NCBI GenBank assembly: GCA_016776725.1
Contig: JADHSV010000001.1
Coordinates: forward strand, 98,081 to 162,080
DNA from: Rhodospirillales bacterium
GTDB lineage: Bacteria; Pseudomonadota; Alphaproteobacteria; Rhodospirillales; Shumkoniaceae
DNA length: 64,000 nt
Reading direction: 5' to 3'
Notes under the pieces: model-generated
Seen by the model: only the letters and a program-made list of their open reading frames with translations
Database searches by the model: none
Told to the model about the DNA's origin: nothing
Program-made: the position numbers and the translations under genes
Shown: piece after piece, positions 49,453 to 58,692 of the stretch
How the letters are laid out: every line of letters begins with the position of its first letter
How positions within the stretch are numbered: position 1 is the stretch's first letter

Positions 49453-49857
49453 AAATAATTCCTCTAACAGGCGTAACACCGCGCCCCGCACCATGCGGCA
49501 GCGCGCTTTCACAAACGTTCACACTGTTAGGGTATAACCAAGCTAATCGGAACACCGGTTATTTTAGGTAACACAAAACAAATGCGACACGCCCGTGATT
49601 ATGTAAATAACATCGGCGAAATGTCAATGACCGGTTGAGGAATGCGGGAATAAACCCCCGCCCGGCAACCGGCGAGCAGCCAACCGGCAAGCCCGGAGGG
49701 GAGCGCAGCGCCCCGACTAGGGCCGTTGAGGCCCGCAGCCTAAGTGGCGCTTGAACGCAATTCACAAAGAAAGACCGGGTTAACTCAAGGTGTCCCCCGA
49801 ACTCGTACAAGATTTCGAAGACATATGCGGGCGGGTTATACCAAGTTTCGGCGTCGC
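49453..49857. other. intergenic region with cspA leader and one structured repeat
   Basis: Just over 400 bases between cspA and the response regulator. The first 100 bases are the AT-rich cspA leader and promoter. The middle holds repeat copy F (49684-49759). No ORF is credible. Confidence 0.6.
49684..49759 (-). repeat. structured intergenic repeat, copy F
   Basis: On the minus strand it reads TGCGTTCAAGCG, then a hairpin GGGCC-TCAAC-GGCCC, then CCTCCGGGCTTG. Same order as the copies at 50581 and 59779. The stem bases differ from those copies (GCGTC/GACGC there) but pairing and the TCAAC loop are kept. Confidence 0.75.
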
Positions 49858-50235
49858 TCAGCCCGACCCCGTGCTCAAGACCGTTTTCACCGCATCTCGG
49901 AGAGCATCCGCGGAAAACGGTTTGAAAAGCGCCGCATCCGCGCCCAGTTCCTTGGCCATGGTAAGGCAGTCCCTGTTGCCTTGGCTTCCGCCGCCCGAAA
50001 TGGCAATGATTTTCACCTCGGGAAAATTTCGACGAAATTCCATGATCGTCTCAATCCCCTCCTGCACGGGCATGAAGATGTCCGTGATCAGAACATCCAC
50101 AGGGTCTCCACGGTGGATGGCGACTCCCTCCCGGCCGTTCGTCGCCGTAACCACGGAATATCCGAACGCCCGAAGGAACTCGCTATAAATTTCCCGAATC
50201 TCGGCTTCATCGTCGATGAGCATAATGGCTGTCAT
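49858..50235 (-). CDS. single-domain response regulator
   Basis: 125 residues, receiver only. Acidic pair at 8-9 (LIDDEAE), phosphoacceptor Asp in VLITDIFMPVQEG, Ser/Thr in IIAISGGGS and Lys in LFKPFSADA. No output domain, so it probably acts by protein-protein contact, as CheY or Spo0F do. No histidine kinase is adjacent. Upstream noncoding DNA is long. Confidence 0.92.
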   Translation of the reverse strand: MTAIMLIDDEAEIREIYSEFLRAFGYSVVTATNGREGVAIHRGDPVDVLITDIFMPVQEGIETIMEFRRNFPEVKIIAISGGGSQGNRDCLTMAKELGADAALFKPFSADALRDAVKTVLSTGSG

Positions 50236-50580
50236 GCGGCTTTCTCCTCCATCAACCGATGTTCGTATCCGACATTCATCAGTTTGTCATCGACAATCAA
50301 TATCGTGGGGTTACGGCGACATATATGGACGGCCCCTATCGTGCAAGGTTGATTTTGGGTGGGTGCGTTGATTGCGTGCAGTCATATGTCCGGCCTGTTT
50401 TGCGCGGTGCATTTAACCGCTGGCCCTGATGGTCACCGCGACCACAAATCCTATCAGTTTATCGGGCTCGCAAGCCCAAAGCCCCTTCGGTCTCCGTTCC
50501 GGCCCGGCGGGGGGCGGCCGCTCCTCGCCGGGCATCCCGAACTTACGTCGGGAACGCCTTAAGCTAACAGTTTTCTCAGA

Positions 50581-50654
50581 AACAAAGCCCCACGCAGGCT
50601 GCGCGTCTCAACGACGCTAGTCGTCGCGCTGCCGCGCTCCTCCGGGCTTGTTGT
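50581..50654 (+). repeat. structured intergenic repeat, copy D
   Basis: Nearly the same as copy A at 59779: CCCACGCAGGCTGCGCGTC then loop TCAAC, GACGC, TAGTCGTCGCG, GCGCTCCTCCGGGCTTGTTGT. A shortened further copy (CGCGTTCAATCGCCACGCAG) begins at 50694. Confidence 0.8.
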
Positions 50655-50900
50655 CGGGTATTGGGGTGTGGGGTGGCGTGTGTGTTGTTGATCCGCGTTC
50701 AATCGCCACGCAGGCTCCCTTTCGGGAAATTGTCGCAAGACTAAGGGTTTGTTTCCTATTTCACTTGACATTTTCCATATTTTATGACAGTGTCCCCTGT
50801 CATTTCCCTTGACAGCTTAGTCCGGCTTGGGGAAACCGGTCGGAATACGGCCATTATGCCGTTTGCCACGCCCCTGAAAACAAAGGAGAAAACTGCTAAA

Positions 50901-50937
50901 TGACGAGGGATGACGAGGGATGACGAGGAATGACGAC
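50901..50937. repeat. 10-bp tandem repeat TGACGAGGGA
   Basis: TGACGAGGGA at 50901 and 50911, TGACGAGGAA at 50921, and TGACGAC at 50931. Lies in the noncoding region upstream of fabI; function unknown. Confidence 0.8.
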
Positions 50938-51200
50938 TGTGTTTTCGGGGAAATCGCGGTTTCGCGTTTGTTTTCAGAGGCGTAGCGGGGTTCGCGGGGG
51001 ACGGAAAATCGTCATTTTGGGGTGCGGGTGAGTGGGTCGGCGGGTGTTTTCGGCTTCGGTTCGCGAGCGCGACTTCACCTTTTTTTTATTTTTCTGCGCT
51101 TTGGTGTAGGATGCCGCGAAGGGCCGGTTTTGGTGCGGCTTAGTGTGTTTTTGATTTTTCGCCATGTGTTTTTGAGTTTTCTAAAGGGAGAGACGATTTC

Positions 51201-52013
51201 ATGATCGCAACCGGACCGCTGATGGCTGGGAAAAAGGGCCTGATCATGGGGGTGGCCAACAACCGCTCGATTGCCTGGGCGATTGCGCAGGCCGCCCATG
51301 CCCAAGGGGCCGAACTGGCTTTTACCTATCAGGGCGACTCGTTGCACAAACGGGTGATACCGCTGGCTGCTTCGGTGGGTTCCGATTTTGTCCTGCCCTG
51401 CGACGTAACCGACGCTGGCTCCATCGACGCGGTCTTTGACGAGATCCGGGCCCGGTGGGGAAGGCTGGATTTCCTGGTTCACGCCATCGCCTTTTCCGAC
51501 AAGGAAGAACTGAAGGGCCGCTATATCGACACCACGCCCGAGAACTTCGCGGCGACCCTGAATATCTCGTGCTATTCGTTCACGGCCATTTGCAACCGCG
51601 CCGCCCCCCTGATGGTGGACGGCGGAAGCATGATCACGCTGTCCTACCTTGGGGCCGAAAAGATCATCCCGAATTACAACGTCATGGGCGTGGCCAAGGC
51701 GGCGTTGGAAGCCAGCGTGCGCTATCTGGCCGAGGATCTGGGCAAGGACGATATTCGCGTGAACGGCCTTTCGGCAGGCCCCATGAAGACCCTGGCGGCT
51801 TCGGGCATCGGCGATTTTCGCTATATCCTCAAATGGAACGAATTGAATTCGCCCTTGCGGCGCAACACGACGCTGGAGGACGTCGGCGGCGCCGGGCTTT
51901 ACCTGCTGAGCGATCTGTCCAGCGGCGTCACCGGCGAAACTCATCATGTGGACAGCGGCTATAACATCGTCGGCATGAAAGCGGTCGACGCGCCGGACAT
52001 TTCGGCGGTTTAG
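51201..52013 (+). CDS. fabI: enoyl-[acyl-carrier-protein] reductase (NADH)
   Basis: Last reduction step of fatty acid elongation. 270 residues, an SDR of the FabI type: [13 protein letters not shown] (NADH site), then Tyr149, Tyr159 and Lys166 in [19 protein letters not shown], the Tyr-x6-Lys pair. C-terminus [15 protein letters not shown]. fabI-aroC adjacency is usual in Rhodospirillales. Confidence 0.96.
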   Translation: MIATGPLMAGKKGLIMGVANNRSIAWAIAQAAHAQGAELAFTYQGDSLHKRVIPLAASVGSDFVLPCDVTDAGSIDAVFDEIRARWGRLDFLVHAIAFSDKEELKGRYIDTTPENFAATLNISCYSFTAICNRAAPLMVDGGSMITLSYLGAEKIIPNYNVMGVAKAALEASVRYLAEDLGKDDIRVNGLSAGPMKTLAASGIGDFRYILKWNELNSPLRRNTTLEDVGGAGLYLLSDLSSGVTGETHHVDSGYNIVGMKAVDAPDISAV

Positions 52014-52033
52014 GCACGGGACTGGAATACACC

Positions 52034-53110
52034 ATGCCCGGCAACAGCTTCGGCGAGATGTTTCGCGTAACGACCTTCGGCGAGAGCCACGGCCCGGCCA
52101 TCGGCGGCGTGGTCGACGGCGTGCCGCCGGGCATCGCGATATGCGAGGCCGACATTCAGCACGATCTGGATCGCCGGCGCACGGGCCAGTCGCGCCATAC
52201 CAGCCAGCGCCAGGAACCCGACCAAATTGAAATCCTGTCGGGCGTTTTTGAAGGGCGCACCACGGGCACGCCCATCGGGCTGCTCATACGCAATCAGGAC
52301 GCGCGCTCCAAGGACTACTCCGACATCAAGGACAAGTTCCGCCCCGGTCACGCCGATTTCACGTATGCGAAAAAATACGGGCTGCGCGACTATCGCGGCG
52401 GCGGCCGGTCCAGCGCGCGCGAAACAGCGGTGCGGGTGGCCGCCGGAGCCATTGCACGCAAAGTGTTGGGCGACGATGTTCTGGTTCGCGGCGCACTGGT
52501 TCAGATCGGCCCCCACGGGATTGACCCGGAAAACTGGGATTGGAACGAGGTCGCGAAAAATCCCTTCTGGAGCCCCGACCCGGCCTGCGTGAAAAAGTGG
52601 GAAAGCTATCTGGACGGCGTTCGCAAACAGGGCTCCAGCACCGGCGCCATAATTGAGCTGACCGCGTCGGGCATTCCCGCCGGTCTGGGTGAGCCGGTGT
52701 TCGACCGTCTGGACGCCGATATCGCCAAGGCCATGATGTGCATTCCCGCCGTGAAGGGCGTGGAGATCGGCGCGGGATTCGCCGCGGCCATTCTGTCGGG
52801 CAGCGAAAACGCCGACGAGATCGCTATCGGCGAAGACGGCCAGCCGGTGTTTCTGTCCAACAATGCGGGCGGCACGCTGGGCGGTATCTCTTCGGGTCAG
52901 GACATCGTGGTTCGCTTCGCCGTCAAGCCCACCAGTTCGATTTTGACGCCGCGCCGCACGGTCACCACATCGGGCGAGGAAACCGAAATCATCACCAAGG
53001 GCCGCCACGACCCCTGCGTCGGCATTCGCGCCGTTCCGGTGGGCGAGGCCATGCTGGCCATGGTGCTGGCCGACCATCTGTTGCGCTTTCGCGGGCAGTG
53101 CGGAGCCTAG
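52034..53110 (+). CDS. aroC: chorismate synthase
   Basis: 358 residues. Converts EPSP to chorismate, the last step of the shikimate pathway, with reduced FMN. Signatures: [19 protein letters not shown]-like [15 protein letters not shown], and [18 protein letters not shown]. 20 bases after fabI; the convergent tlyA stop overlaps by 4 bases. Confidence 0.97.
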   Translation: MPGNSFGEMFRVTTFGESHGPAIGGVVDGVPPGIAICEADIQHDLDRRRTGQSRHTSQRQEPDQIEILSGVFEGRTTGTPIGLLIRNQDARSKDYSDIKDKFRPGHADFTYAKKYGLRDYRGGGRSSARETAVRVAAGAIARKVLGDDVLVRGALVQIGPHGIDPENWDWNEVAKNPFWSPDPACVKKWESYLDGVRKQGSSTGAIIELTASGIPAGLGEPVFDRLDADIAKAMMCIPAVKGVEIGAGFAAAILSGSENADEIAIGEDGQPVFLSNNAGGTLGGISSGQDIVVRFAVKPTSSILTPRRTVTTSGEETEIITKGRHDPCVGIRAVPVGEAMLAMVLADHLLRFRGQCGA

Positions 53111-53856
53111 TCACTCTCGCTGAGGCGCGCCGCGATCAGGAATTCCTTGTTGCCCTCGGGGCCCTTGATGGGGCTTTCCGTCAGGCCCAGCACCTGCCAC
53201 CCCGGCAGCGATGAAAGCCAGTCCGAAATCTTGGCGCAGACCTCGTCGTGCAGGGCCGCATCGCGCACCACGCCGCCCTTGCCGACCCGGCCCTTGCCCA
53301 CCTCGAACTGCGGCTTGATGAGGGACACGAGGATTGCCCCCGGCGCGCACAGCGCCAGCGGCGCGGGCAGAACTATTTCCAGGCCGATAAAGCTGGCGTC
53401 ACAAACCACCATGTGAACCGGGTCGGGAATCTGAGCCGGCGTCAAATGCCGGGCGTTGGTTTTTTCCAGCACAATGACGCGCTCGTCGCCGCGCAGTTTC
53501 CAGGCCAGCTGACCGCGCCCCACATCGACCGCATAAACCCGGCCCGCGCCGTGCGACAGCAGAACTTCCGTAAACCCGCCCGTCGACGCGCCCACGTCCA
53601 GGCATACCAGACCACGCGGATCAATGGCAAAATGGGTCAGCGCGTGATCCAGCTTCAACCCGCCGCGCGATACCCAGGGGTGATCCTGGCCCTTGATCTC
53701 GAGCGGCGCGTCTTGCGCTATCTGGTGGCCGGGCTTATCCAGCCTGCGGGTTTGCGAATAAACCAGCCCGGCCATCACCATCGCCTGGGCCCGCGCCCGG
53801 CTTTCGGCCAGGCCGCGTTCCACCAGAAGCTGATCGATGCGAATTTTGGCTGCCAT
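53107..53856 (-). CDS. tlyA: TlyA-family rRNA 2'-O-methyltransferase/hemolysin
   Basis: 249 residues. An N-terminal S4 RNA-binding domain ([21 protein letters not shown]) and an FtsJ-like SAM domain ([16 protein letters not shown]). TlyA methylates cytidines of 16S and 23S rRNA in mycobacteria; in proteobacteria the same fold is called hemolysin. Start 10 bases after the amidohydrolase stop on the same strand. Confidence 0.9.
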   Translation of the reverse strand: MAAKIRIDQLLVERGLAESRARAQAMVMAGLVYSQTRRLDKPGHQIAQDAPLEIKGQDHPWVSRGGLKLDHALTHFAIDPRGLVCLDVGASTGGFTEVLLSHGAGRVYAVDVGRGQLAWKLRGDERVIVLEKTNARHLTPAQIPDPVHMVVCDASFIGLEIVLPAPLALCAPGAILVSLIKPQFEVGKGRVGKGGVVRDAALHDEVCAKISDWLSSLPGWQVLGLTESPIKGPEGNKEFLIAARLSESD

Positions 53857-53866
53857 GACCGACCCG

Positions 53867-55117
53867 CTAGACCTCGCCCGCCTTTTCCAGCAGCACCTGC
53901 AGCAGAACGTCGGCGCCGGCGCGGATGTCCTCGGGTGCGGTGTGTTCGGTTATGTTGTGGCTGACGCCGTGTTCGCTGGGAACGAAAATCATGGCCGTCG
54001 GACAGTTGGCGGCGAACATCTGGGCATCGTGCCCGGCCCCCGAATGCATGCGCCGAACCGAGTGGCCCGCCCCGCGCGCCGTCTTTTCCACCAGCGCCAC
54101 CATACCGGGATCGAACTCCACCGGATCGAAGCGCGCATGGGGGTGAACGGCGATTTCGCAGCCCTCCTCCGCCGCCGCGCGCTCGGCGAATTCGATTAAT
54201 TCCTCGGTGGCCCGTTTCAGGACTTTCACGTCGGTATTGCGAAAATCGATGGTCACCGTTGCTTCGCCGGCCACCACGTTGACCAGCCCCGGGTGCAGCC
54301 GCAGGAAGCCCGCGTTGGCCACCTGATTGCCCCCTTCCCGCTCGGCAATCTCGCGCGCCTGCACGGCAACCGAAGCTGCCACGTATCCGGCGTCATGGCG
54401 GTTTTGCATGGGCGTCGTTCCGGCGTGGTTGGACGTTCCCGTGATTTTGAATTCCGTCCAGTAAATCCCCTGAACCCCGGTCACCGCGCCGATGGTCTCG
54501 CCCGCTTTGTCCAGCACCGGCCCCTGCTCGACATGCAACTCGACATAACAATGGGCGCGGAAATCGCCTGCCCGCGCCTCGCCCACATAGCCGATGGCCG
54601 CCAGATCGTCGGCCACAATGGTGTCGTCGATGCCCGACACGGCCAACGCCTCGTCCAGATCGAGAACGCCCTGACTGACGGCGCTGCCCATCATGTCGGG
54701 GGCGAACCTGGCACCTTCCTCGTTGGTGAAAAAGGCCACGGCCAGCGGCCGCTGCGTTTTGATGCCCGCTTCGTTCAGAACGGCGACTGCCTCAAGCCCC
54801 GCCAGAACGCCCAGACATCCGTCATAGATGCCGCCGGTGGCCACGGTGTCGATGTGCGACCCGGCCACCACGGGCAGACCGTCCTCGGTCCCGGCGCGCA
54901 CGCCCACCACGTTGCCGATGCGATCGATGCTGAGCGAAAGCCCCAATTCCTTCATCCAGCCGACCACCAGATCACGGCCGCGCCGGTCCTCGTCCGTCAG
55001 CGCCAGACGGCAAACCCCGCCGCCTTCAAGCGCCCCCACGCGCCCCAACTCCTCAAGACGGCCCAAAAGCCGGTCCAGATTAATGCGCAAATTCCGACGG
55101 TTGCCAACTCCAGTCAT
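53867..55117 (-). CDS. M20-family amidohydrolase (N-carbamoyl-amino-acid hydrolase/allantoate amidohydrolase type)
   Basis: 416 residues. Metal-site motifs of the family: AGSHIDTV, GGIYDGCLGVLAG, FFTNEEGARF (Glu-Glu), ELHVEQGPVLD and SGAGHDAQ. Hydrolyses N-carbamoyl or ureido compounds such as allantoate, N-carbamoyl-beta-alanine or N-carbamoyl-L-amino acids; the exact substrate is open. ATG at 55117. 85 bases upstream is the second copy of the 47-bp element that also precedes the aldehyde oxidoreductase. Confidence 0.9.
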   Translation of the reverse strand: MTGVGNRRNLRINLDRLLGRLEELGRVGALEGGGVCRLALTDEDRRGRDLVVGWMKELGLSLSIDRIGNVVGVRAGTEDGLPVVAGSHIDTVATGGIYDGCLGVLAGLEAVAVLNEAGIKTQRPLAVAFFTNEEGARFAPDMMGSAVSQGVLDLDEALAVSGIDDTIVADDLAAIGYVGEARAGDFRAHCYVELHVEQGPVLDKAGETIGAVTGVQGIYWTEFKITGTSNHAGTTPMQNRHDAGYVAASVAVQAREIAEREGGNQVANAGFLRLHPGLVNVVAGEATVTIDFRNTDVKVLKRATEELIEFAERAAAEEGCEIAVHPHARFDPVEFDPGMVALVEKTARGAGHSVRRMHSGAGHDAQMFAANCPTAMIFVPSEHGVSHNITEHTAPEDIRAGADVLLQVLLEKAGEV

Positions 55118-55201
55118 ACAATCCCCAAGCCTTTTCCCGACACCGGGCCCGAAATGAGGCCCCAAACGCCGCCAACCCCCCGGTTAAAACAGATTAACCC
55201 C

Positions 55202-55248
55202 TTGAAACCAAACAAAAACACCCCCTAAACACACGAATATGTAAGCAT
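55202..55248 (-). promoter_or_regulatory. 47-bp upstream element, copy 2 (amidohydrolase)
   Basis: Matches 20188-20234 without gaps at 39 of 47 positions. On the plus strand it starts TTGAAACCAAACAAAAACAC and ends ATGTAAGCAT. It lies 85 bases before the amidohydrolase start, in the same orientation relative to its gene as copy 1. ATATGTAAGCATATG-like dyads follow. Confidence 0.7.
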
Positions 55249-55625
55249 ATGTCATCAAATGTATGCATTTGCCCTCATTTCCCCCCGACTTCACCCCCAA
55301 CTCCCAAGACATCAATTCTAATAATCGGAACACTATCCTATTTCACGCAAAAAGTCAACCCCTCTTTTTTCCGGAGCCCCCCAGATACGCAATGGAACAC
55401 GTTTCTTTGCGCTCGCGGAACGCGACTGCGCCGCTTTCTCCACCATATTGAGGCCGGTGAACGAAGTGGTGTGCCTGGCTTCCGGGTTTCTGACCTCTGA
55501 CCTCTGCCCCCCTTTCTGACTTCAGTCGCCATAAAATGTCTTTTGGGATATACTCGCAAGGGTTCCGGAAGGAACCCGGATCGGTACCGTCACGGGTACA
55601 GACGAGATAAGCCGGGGAGGAAACC
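55249..55625. other. noncoding region with degenerate short repeats
   Basis: About 375 bases up to the ABM-like gene. AT-rich at the start, then a segment with TCTGACC repeated (around 55489-55500) and a good ribosome binding site GGGGAGGAAACC before 55626. No credible ORF. Confidence 0.5.
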
Positions 55626-55916
55626 ATGTTTGCAAGGCTTTTCCAATTCACCATAGATCCCGCCCAATGGGACGCGGTCGAACAATTGGCCGAAGGCTCC
55701 AACGGGGCCATGCGCACGGCCACGGGATTCCAGTCCGCCACCTTCTATGGCGACCGCGAGAGCGGCGAATGCGGTTCCCTGAGCATCTGGGATACACGCG
55801 AAAACCTCGAAGCCTTCATCGCCGCATCAACACCCCGCATGCAGGAAGCCGCCGCCGGACTGCTCAAAGGACCACCCCATACCGCCATAGCGGAAGTCTA
55901 CGAACCAAAATCATAG
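55626..55916 (+). CDS. small protein of dimeric alpha/beta-barrel type
   Basis: 96 residues. Pattern ARLFQFTIDPAQWDAVEQLA ... GFQSATFYGDRESGECGSLSIWDTRENLEAFIAA suggests an antibiotic-biosynthesis-monooxygenase-like fold (beta-alpha-beta with paired strands). Such proteins act as heme oxygenases, monooxygenases or are of unknown function. Strong ribosome binding site GGGGAGG. No co-transcribed partner. Confidence 0.75.
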   Translation: MFARLFQFTIDPAQWDAVEQLAEGSNGAMRTATGFQSATFYGDRESGECGSLSIWDTRENLEAFIAASTPRMQEAAAGLLKGPPHTAIAEVYEPKS

Positions 55917-55977
55917 CGACCCGCCGCGCATAAACGCGCCAAAAAACAAACAACCCGCCCCAAGCCCCCGACGCCCG

Positions 55978-56055
55978 ACAACAAGCCCGGAGGAGCGCGC
56001 AGCGCGACGACTATGCGACCAAGCGGGAGCGCAGGCTGCGTGCCGCTTGAACGCG
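55978..56055 (-). repeat. structured intergenic repeat, copy E
   Basis: On the minus strand it begins CGCGTTCAAGCGGCACGCAG, continues CTGCGCTCCCGCTTGGTCGC and ends GCTCCTCCGGGCTTGTTGT. Nearly identical to copy B at 59890 but in opposite orientation. Confidence 0.8.
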
Positions 56056-56156
56056 ATTTTCAAAGAGAGATGAAAAAGACCGGGCGCTGCCCGTACCCGC
56101 AAAGGGCCGAGGCCCTTTGAACCCTTTGGTTGAGTGATCCAAAGCACTGAAAACGA

Positions 56157-56208
56157 TACACTGTCCCCGGATTTCGTCCTGTCCCCGGATTTCGTCCCCG
56201 GATTTCCC
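56157..56208. repeat. GTCCCCGGATTT direct repeats (same family as 20388)
   Basis: After a GATACACTG there are three copies of GTCCCCGGATTTC from 56163, 56181 and 56194. Compare GGTATACTGTCCCCGGTTTT at 20488. Lies 14 bases downstream of the stop of the helical-repeat gene at 56222. Confidence 0.75.
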
Positions 56209-56221
56209 TATCACTGAAACT

Positions 56222-58687
56222 CTAATTTTCTTGGCCGCCGTTTTTCTTCGCTATCTCCTGCTGTTCGCTGGCAACATCTTCTCCATCGGTTTCTTCCTCA
56301 CGAACGCCATAAGCATGTTTGCGCAGTTCAATTTCTTCCTCTGCTTGACGGCGCTCTAATTTTGCCTCGTTTTCACGCCCCGTTATATAATCGGCTGAAT
56401 AATTCCGAACCTTTTCGTTCCCATCATTTAGCCAAGGCCTAATCTCTTCAATCTTTCGCTCGTAGGCCTCAGCAAAACCAAACTCCCCGGAAACCACCCC
56501 AGTAGTTCGCAGGACCATCGACACAGTGCCAAGGAGCTTATCTCCTTCCTGAAGCGCCGCAACGATGGCTTTGCAAATTCCATGCAGGAATGGTTGACCC
56601 TGATAATTCAGTAATACGGACAAGACAAATTCGATGTCTTTCCTTTTGCCGGTTTGCACAAGTTCAAGAAGTTTCGTTCCAAATGGCTCCGCAAAATCAG
56701 GAAAAATGATCTTGAGGAGATTTGCTCCGTGGAACCTAAATAATGCCCAGTTTCCCTCGAACCACGAACGAACCGTGTTAACGGCAATTTCCGGAAAATC
56801 AGCTAGAGTATCCTGGAGTTTGTAGAACTTGAACGGGATCGCGTCATAACGCCCTTCCGGTTTTATGTCCTCTTTATACCTGAGACGCTCCCCAAAAAAT
56901 GTGATAATCCGCTCTGGATTATCCTTCGCCATAGGTGCTAGTAGTGCCTCCGCGTGATAATCAATATCGTCCACCACAAGCAGCCCGCCGAGAATTATTT
57001 CCCGACCATCTTCTCCCAAGCTGCTGAGGATGTCTTTGCGTTCACTTCTATACCAAATCTCGTTAACCCAGCTAGCGTCATTAATCTTTGTCAATGATTC
57101 CACAGCAGGCAAAAATAATTCTTGAATAAGGTCTTTACGGCCATCAGCATAATTGGAAGCCGCAACGCCAATAAGCAAAATGAGGATATCGCGATTAACG
57201 TCCTTTTGGGCCTTGCCCAGCAGAATTTGAAGAAGTTCCTCATCTATTTCGTCATTTGACATGAAGAGCTTGGCAATTGCTCCAAGCTGCTTATCCGCCT
57301 CAATCCACTCTATTAGCAGTACCCGCAAATCTGTTCTGCGGGGACCTATCCAGAGGCCTCTAAGCAAAGGAATCGTGAACAAATGTATTTCATCGAGATT
57401 GTCTGTCAAAAGGCCAAACGCTAGATCGGGAGACTTCTCAGCGAAATGCCGAAGGAATTCGAAAAAGTTCGGAAAAGTGGCTAAATCGTCCGATTCCGTT
57501 GTGGAAAAACTAAATATACGATCACGCCACTCAGCCCAATTCTCTACATTAATGCTATCTGCATACTCTTTGGATTTTGCTGACCGGTATTCTCGTATTT
57601 CCCCAAAATCGGGTTCCTTGGTCAGGGATGCTTCCCAATCTCCGAATACGCCATCAAACCCTATCAGGTCTTTGTAAATCGTGTATTCGTCGTTGTTCGC
57701 AAGAAGATCGCGAACATCAAGAGCAGCAGCTTTCAAATCGTTATTGGACGAACGACGAAATTGCCAAAAAGAGTCATGCTCTACTTTCTGAACAATTTGT
57801 AGGTTTTCCTCCGGAATAATTTTCTTGAAAAAGGCTAAAACCTCAAGTGCACCTTTATAAACCATATCCAGCACGTCATCGCCATATTCAACCTGGTGAG
57901 GCGTTGTCGTCGCAACTCGCATGGCATCTAAAACGGACATCTTTTCAGCCGTTGAAGTCGCCATGCCATATAGACCCACAAGCAGTTGCAAACTGCGTCG
58001 GCGGATGTCCTTGATTTCATCGGTGGCGGGAATGGAGCCAGTAGACCAAGTGAAACTCTTATAATCCGCCGTCGTGCTTGTCATGCTTGGTGACAACATT
58101 TGGATGCATATCTCAATTATTGCGGAGAAATTCTTTCGTTTCTCTGCCGCACCCAAAGCTTCCATACAATCAAGTATTTTCAGTTGAGGTCCTGGGCCAA
58201 TTCCGGCTCGGTTTTCACCACTATAATAAATATCCAAGTTGTATTCAGAGAGGTGTTTCAGGCCCTGAATAGCCTGTGATCTAACTTCAGCATCTTCATT
58301 CACCGAGTGGCTCATGAAAATTCCGAGTATGTCTTCAAATCGATGATAACGAATGCGATCGAGCAACTCCAAAGCCCTGATAACCAAATGGCCCTTATTG
58401 TAATATTTGGTCAGGTCAACATCGGGCCAGTTGTGTTCATTGGGATGGGTTAACTCCAGCCTTCGTATGCGCTCTAGAAAACATTGAACTATTTCAACTG
58501 CAGTATTGGGTACGCGGAATGCAAAGATATCAAGCAGTTCAATTTGCTGTTTCAATAGATCAAATCGCGTCTCATTCTCCAGCATGGTTGCAATTTTTGC
58601 CGCCTCCTTATGGCAGGCCTTTTCCGCAATTTCTCCGCCTGTTCGGGCCAATTGCTTCAAAACCCTTGTTCTCAATGAGTTGTCCAT
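56222..58687 (-). CDS. large helical-repeat protein, candidate defence-island partner
   Basis: 821 residues, no recognised catalytic motif. The whole length is predicted alpha-helical with spaced Leu/Ala patterns suggesting HEAT or ARM-like repeats (GHLVIRALELLDRIRYHRF, EVRSQAIQGLKHLSEYN). The last 60 residues are a charged coiled region (NEAKLERRQAEEEIELRKHA). One 60-base line counted at about 43% GC against about 65% in aroC. It begins 5 bases after the nuclease-like gene, so the two are almost certainly co-translated. Known helical-repeat proteins of this size serve as scaffolds or sensors; none is recognised here. Confidence 0.82.
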   Translation of the reverse strand: MDNSLRTRVLKQLARTGGEIAEKACHKEAAKIATMLENETRFDLLKQQIELLDIFAFRVPNTAVEIVQCFLERIRRLELTHPNEHNWPDVDLTKYYNKGHLVIRALELLDRIRYHRFEDILGIFMSHSVNEDAEVRSQAIQGLKHLSEYNLDIYYSGENRAGIGPGPQLKILDCMEALGAAEKRKNFSAIIEICIQMLSPSMTSTTADYKSFTWSTGSIPATDEIKDIRRRSLQLLVGLYGMATSTAEKMSVLDAMRVATTTPHQVEYGDDVLDMVYKGALEVLAFFKKIIPEENLQIVQKVEHDSFWQFRRSSNNDLKAAALDVRDLLANNDEYTIYKDLIGFDGVFGDWEASLTKEPDFGEIREYRSAKSKEYADSINVENWAEWRDRIFSFSTTESDDLATFPNFFEFLRHFAEKSPDLAFGLLTDNLDEIHLFTIPLLRGLWIGPRRTDLRVLLIEWIEADKQLGAIAKLFMSNDEIDEELLQILLGKAQKDVNRDILILLIGVAASNYADGRKDLIQELFLPAVESLTKINDASWVNEIWYRSERKDILSSLGEDGREIILGGLLVVDDIDYHAEALLAPMAKDNPERIITFFGERLRYKEDIKPEGRYDAIPFKFYKLQDTLADFPEIAVNTVRSWFEGNWALFRFHGANLLKIIFPDFAEPFGTKLLELVQTGKRKDIEFVLSVLLNYQGQPFLHGICKAIVAALQEGDKLLGTVSMVLRTTGVVSGEFGFAEAYERKIEEIRPWLNDGNEKVRNYSADYITGRENEAKLERRQAEEEIELRKHAYGVREEETDGEDVASEQQEIAKKNGGQEN

Positions 58688-58692
58688 GGCAA

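Larger units (their letters stand above)
50236..51200. other. 965-base noncoding region before fabI
   Basis: No credible gene. It contains repeat copy D (50581-50654), a partial copy (50694-50716), a dyad ATGACAG...CTGTCAT (50784-50803) and a 10-bp tandem repeat (50901-50937). The last 90 bases are T-rich and lead into the fabI ribosome binding site AAAGGGAGAG. Confidence 0.6.

Noticed and set aside
52010..53077. 355-codon minus-strand open frame
   Set aside because: Antisense of aroC; no motif, Arg/His/Ala composition.
54293..55228. 311-codon plus-strand open frame
   Set aside because: Antisense of the M20 amidohydrolase and runs into the shared upstream element.
55249..55625. Pseudogene remnants upstream of the ABM-like gene
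   Set aside because: Short frames give no recognisable protein fragments.
56157..56208. Terminator for the helical-repeat gene
   Set aside because: The GTCCCCGGATTT units are direct, not inverted, so they do not form a stem; they match a repeat family.
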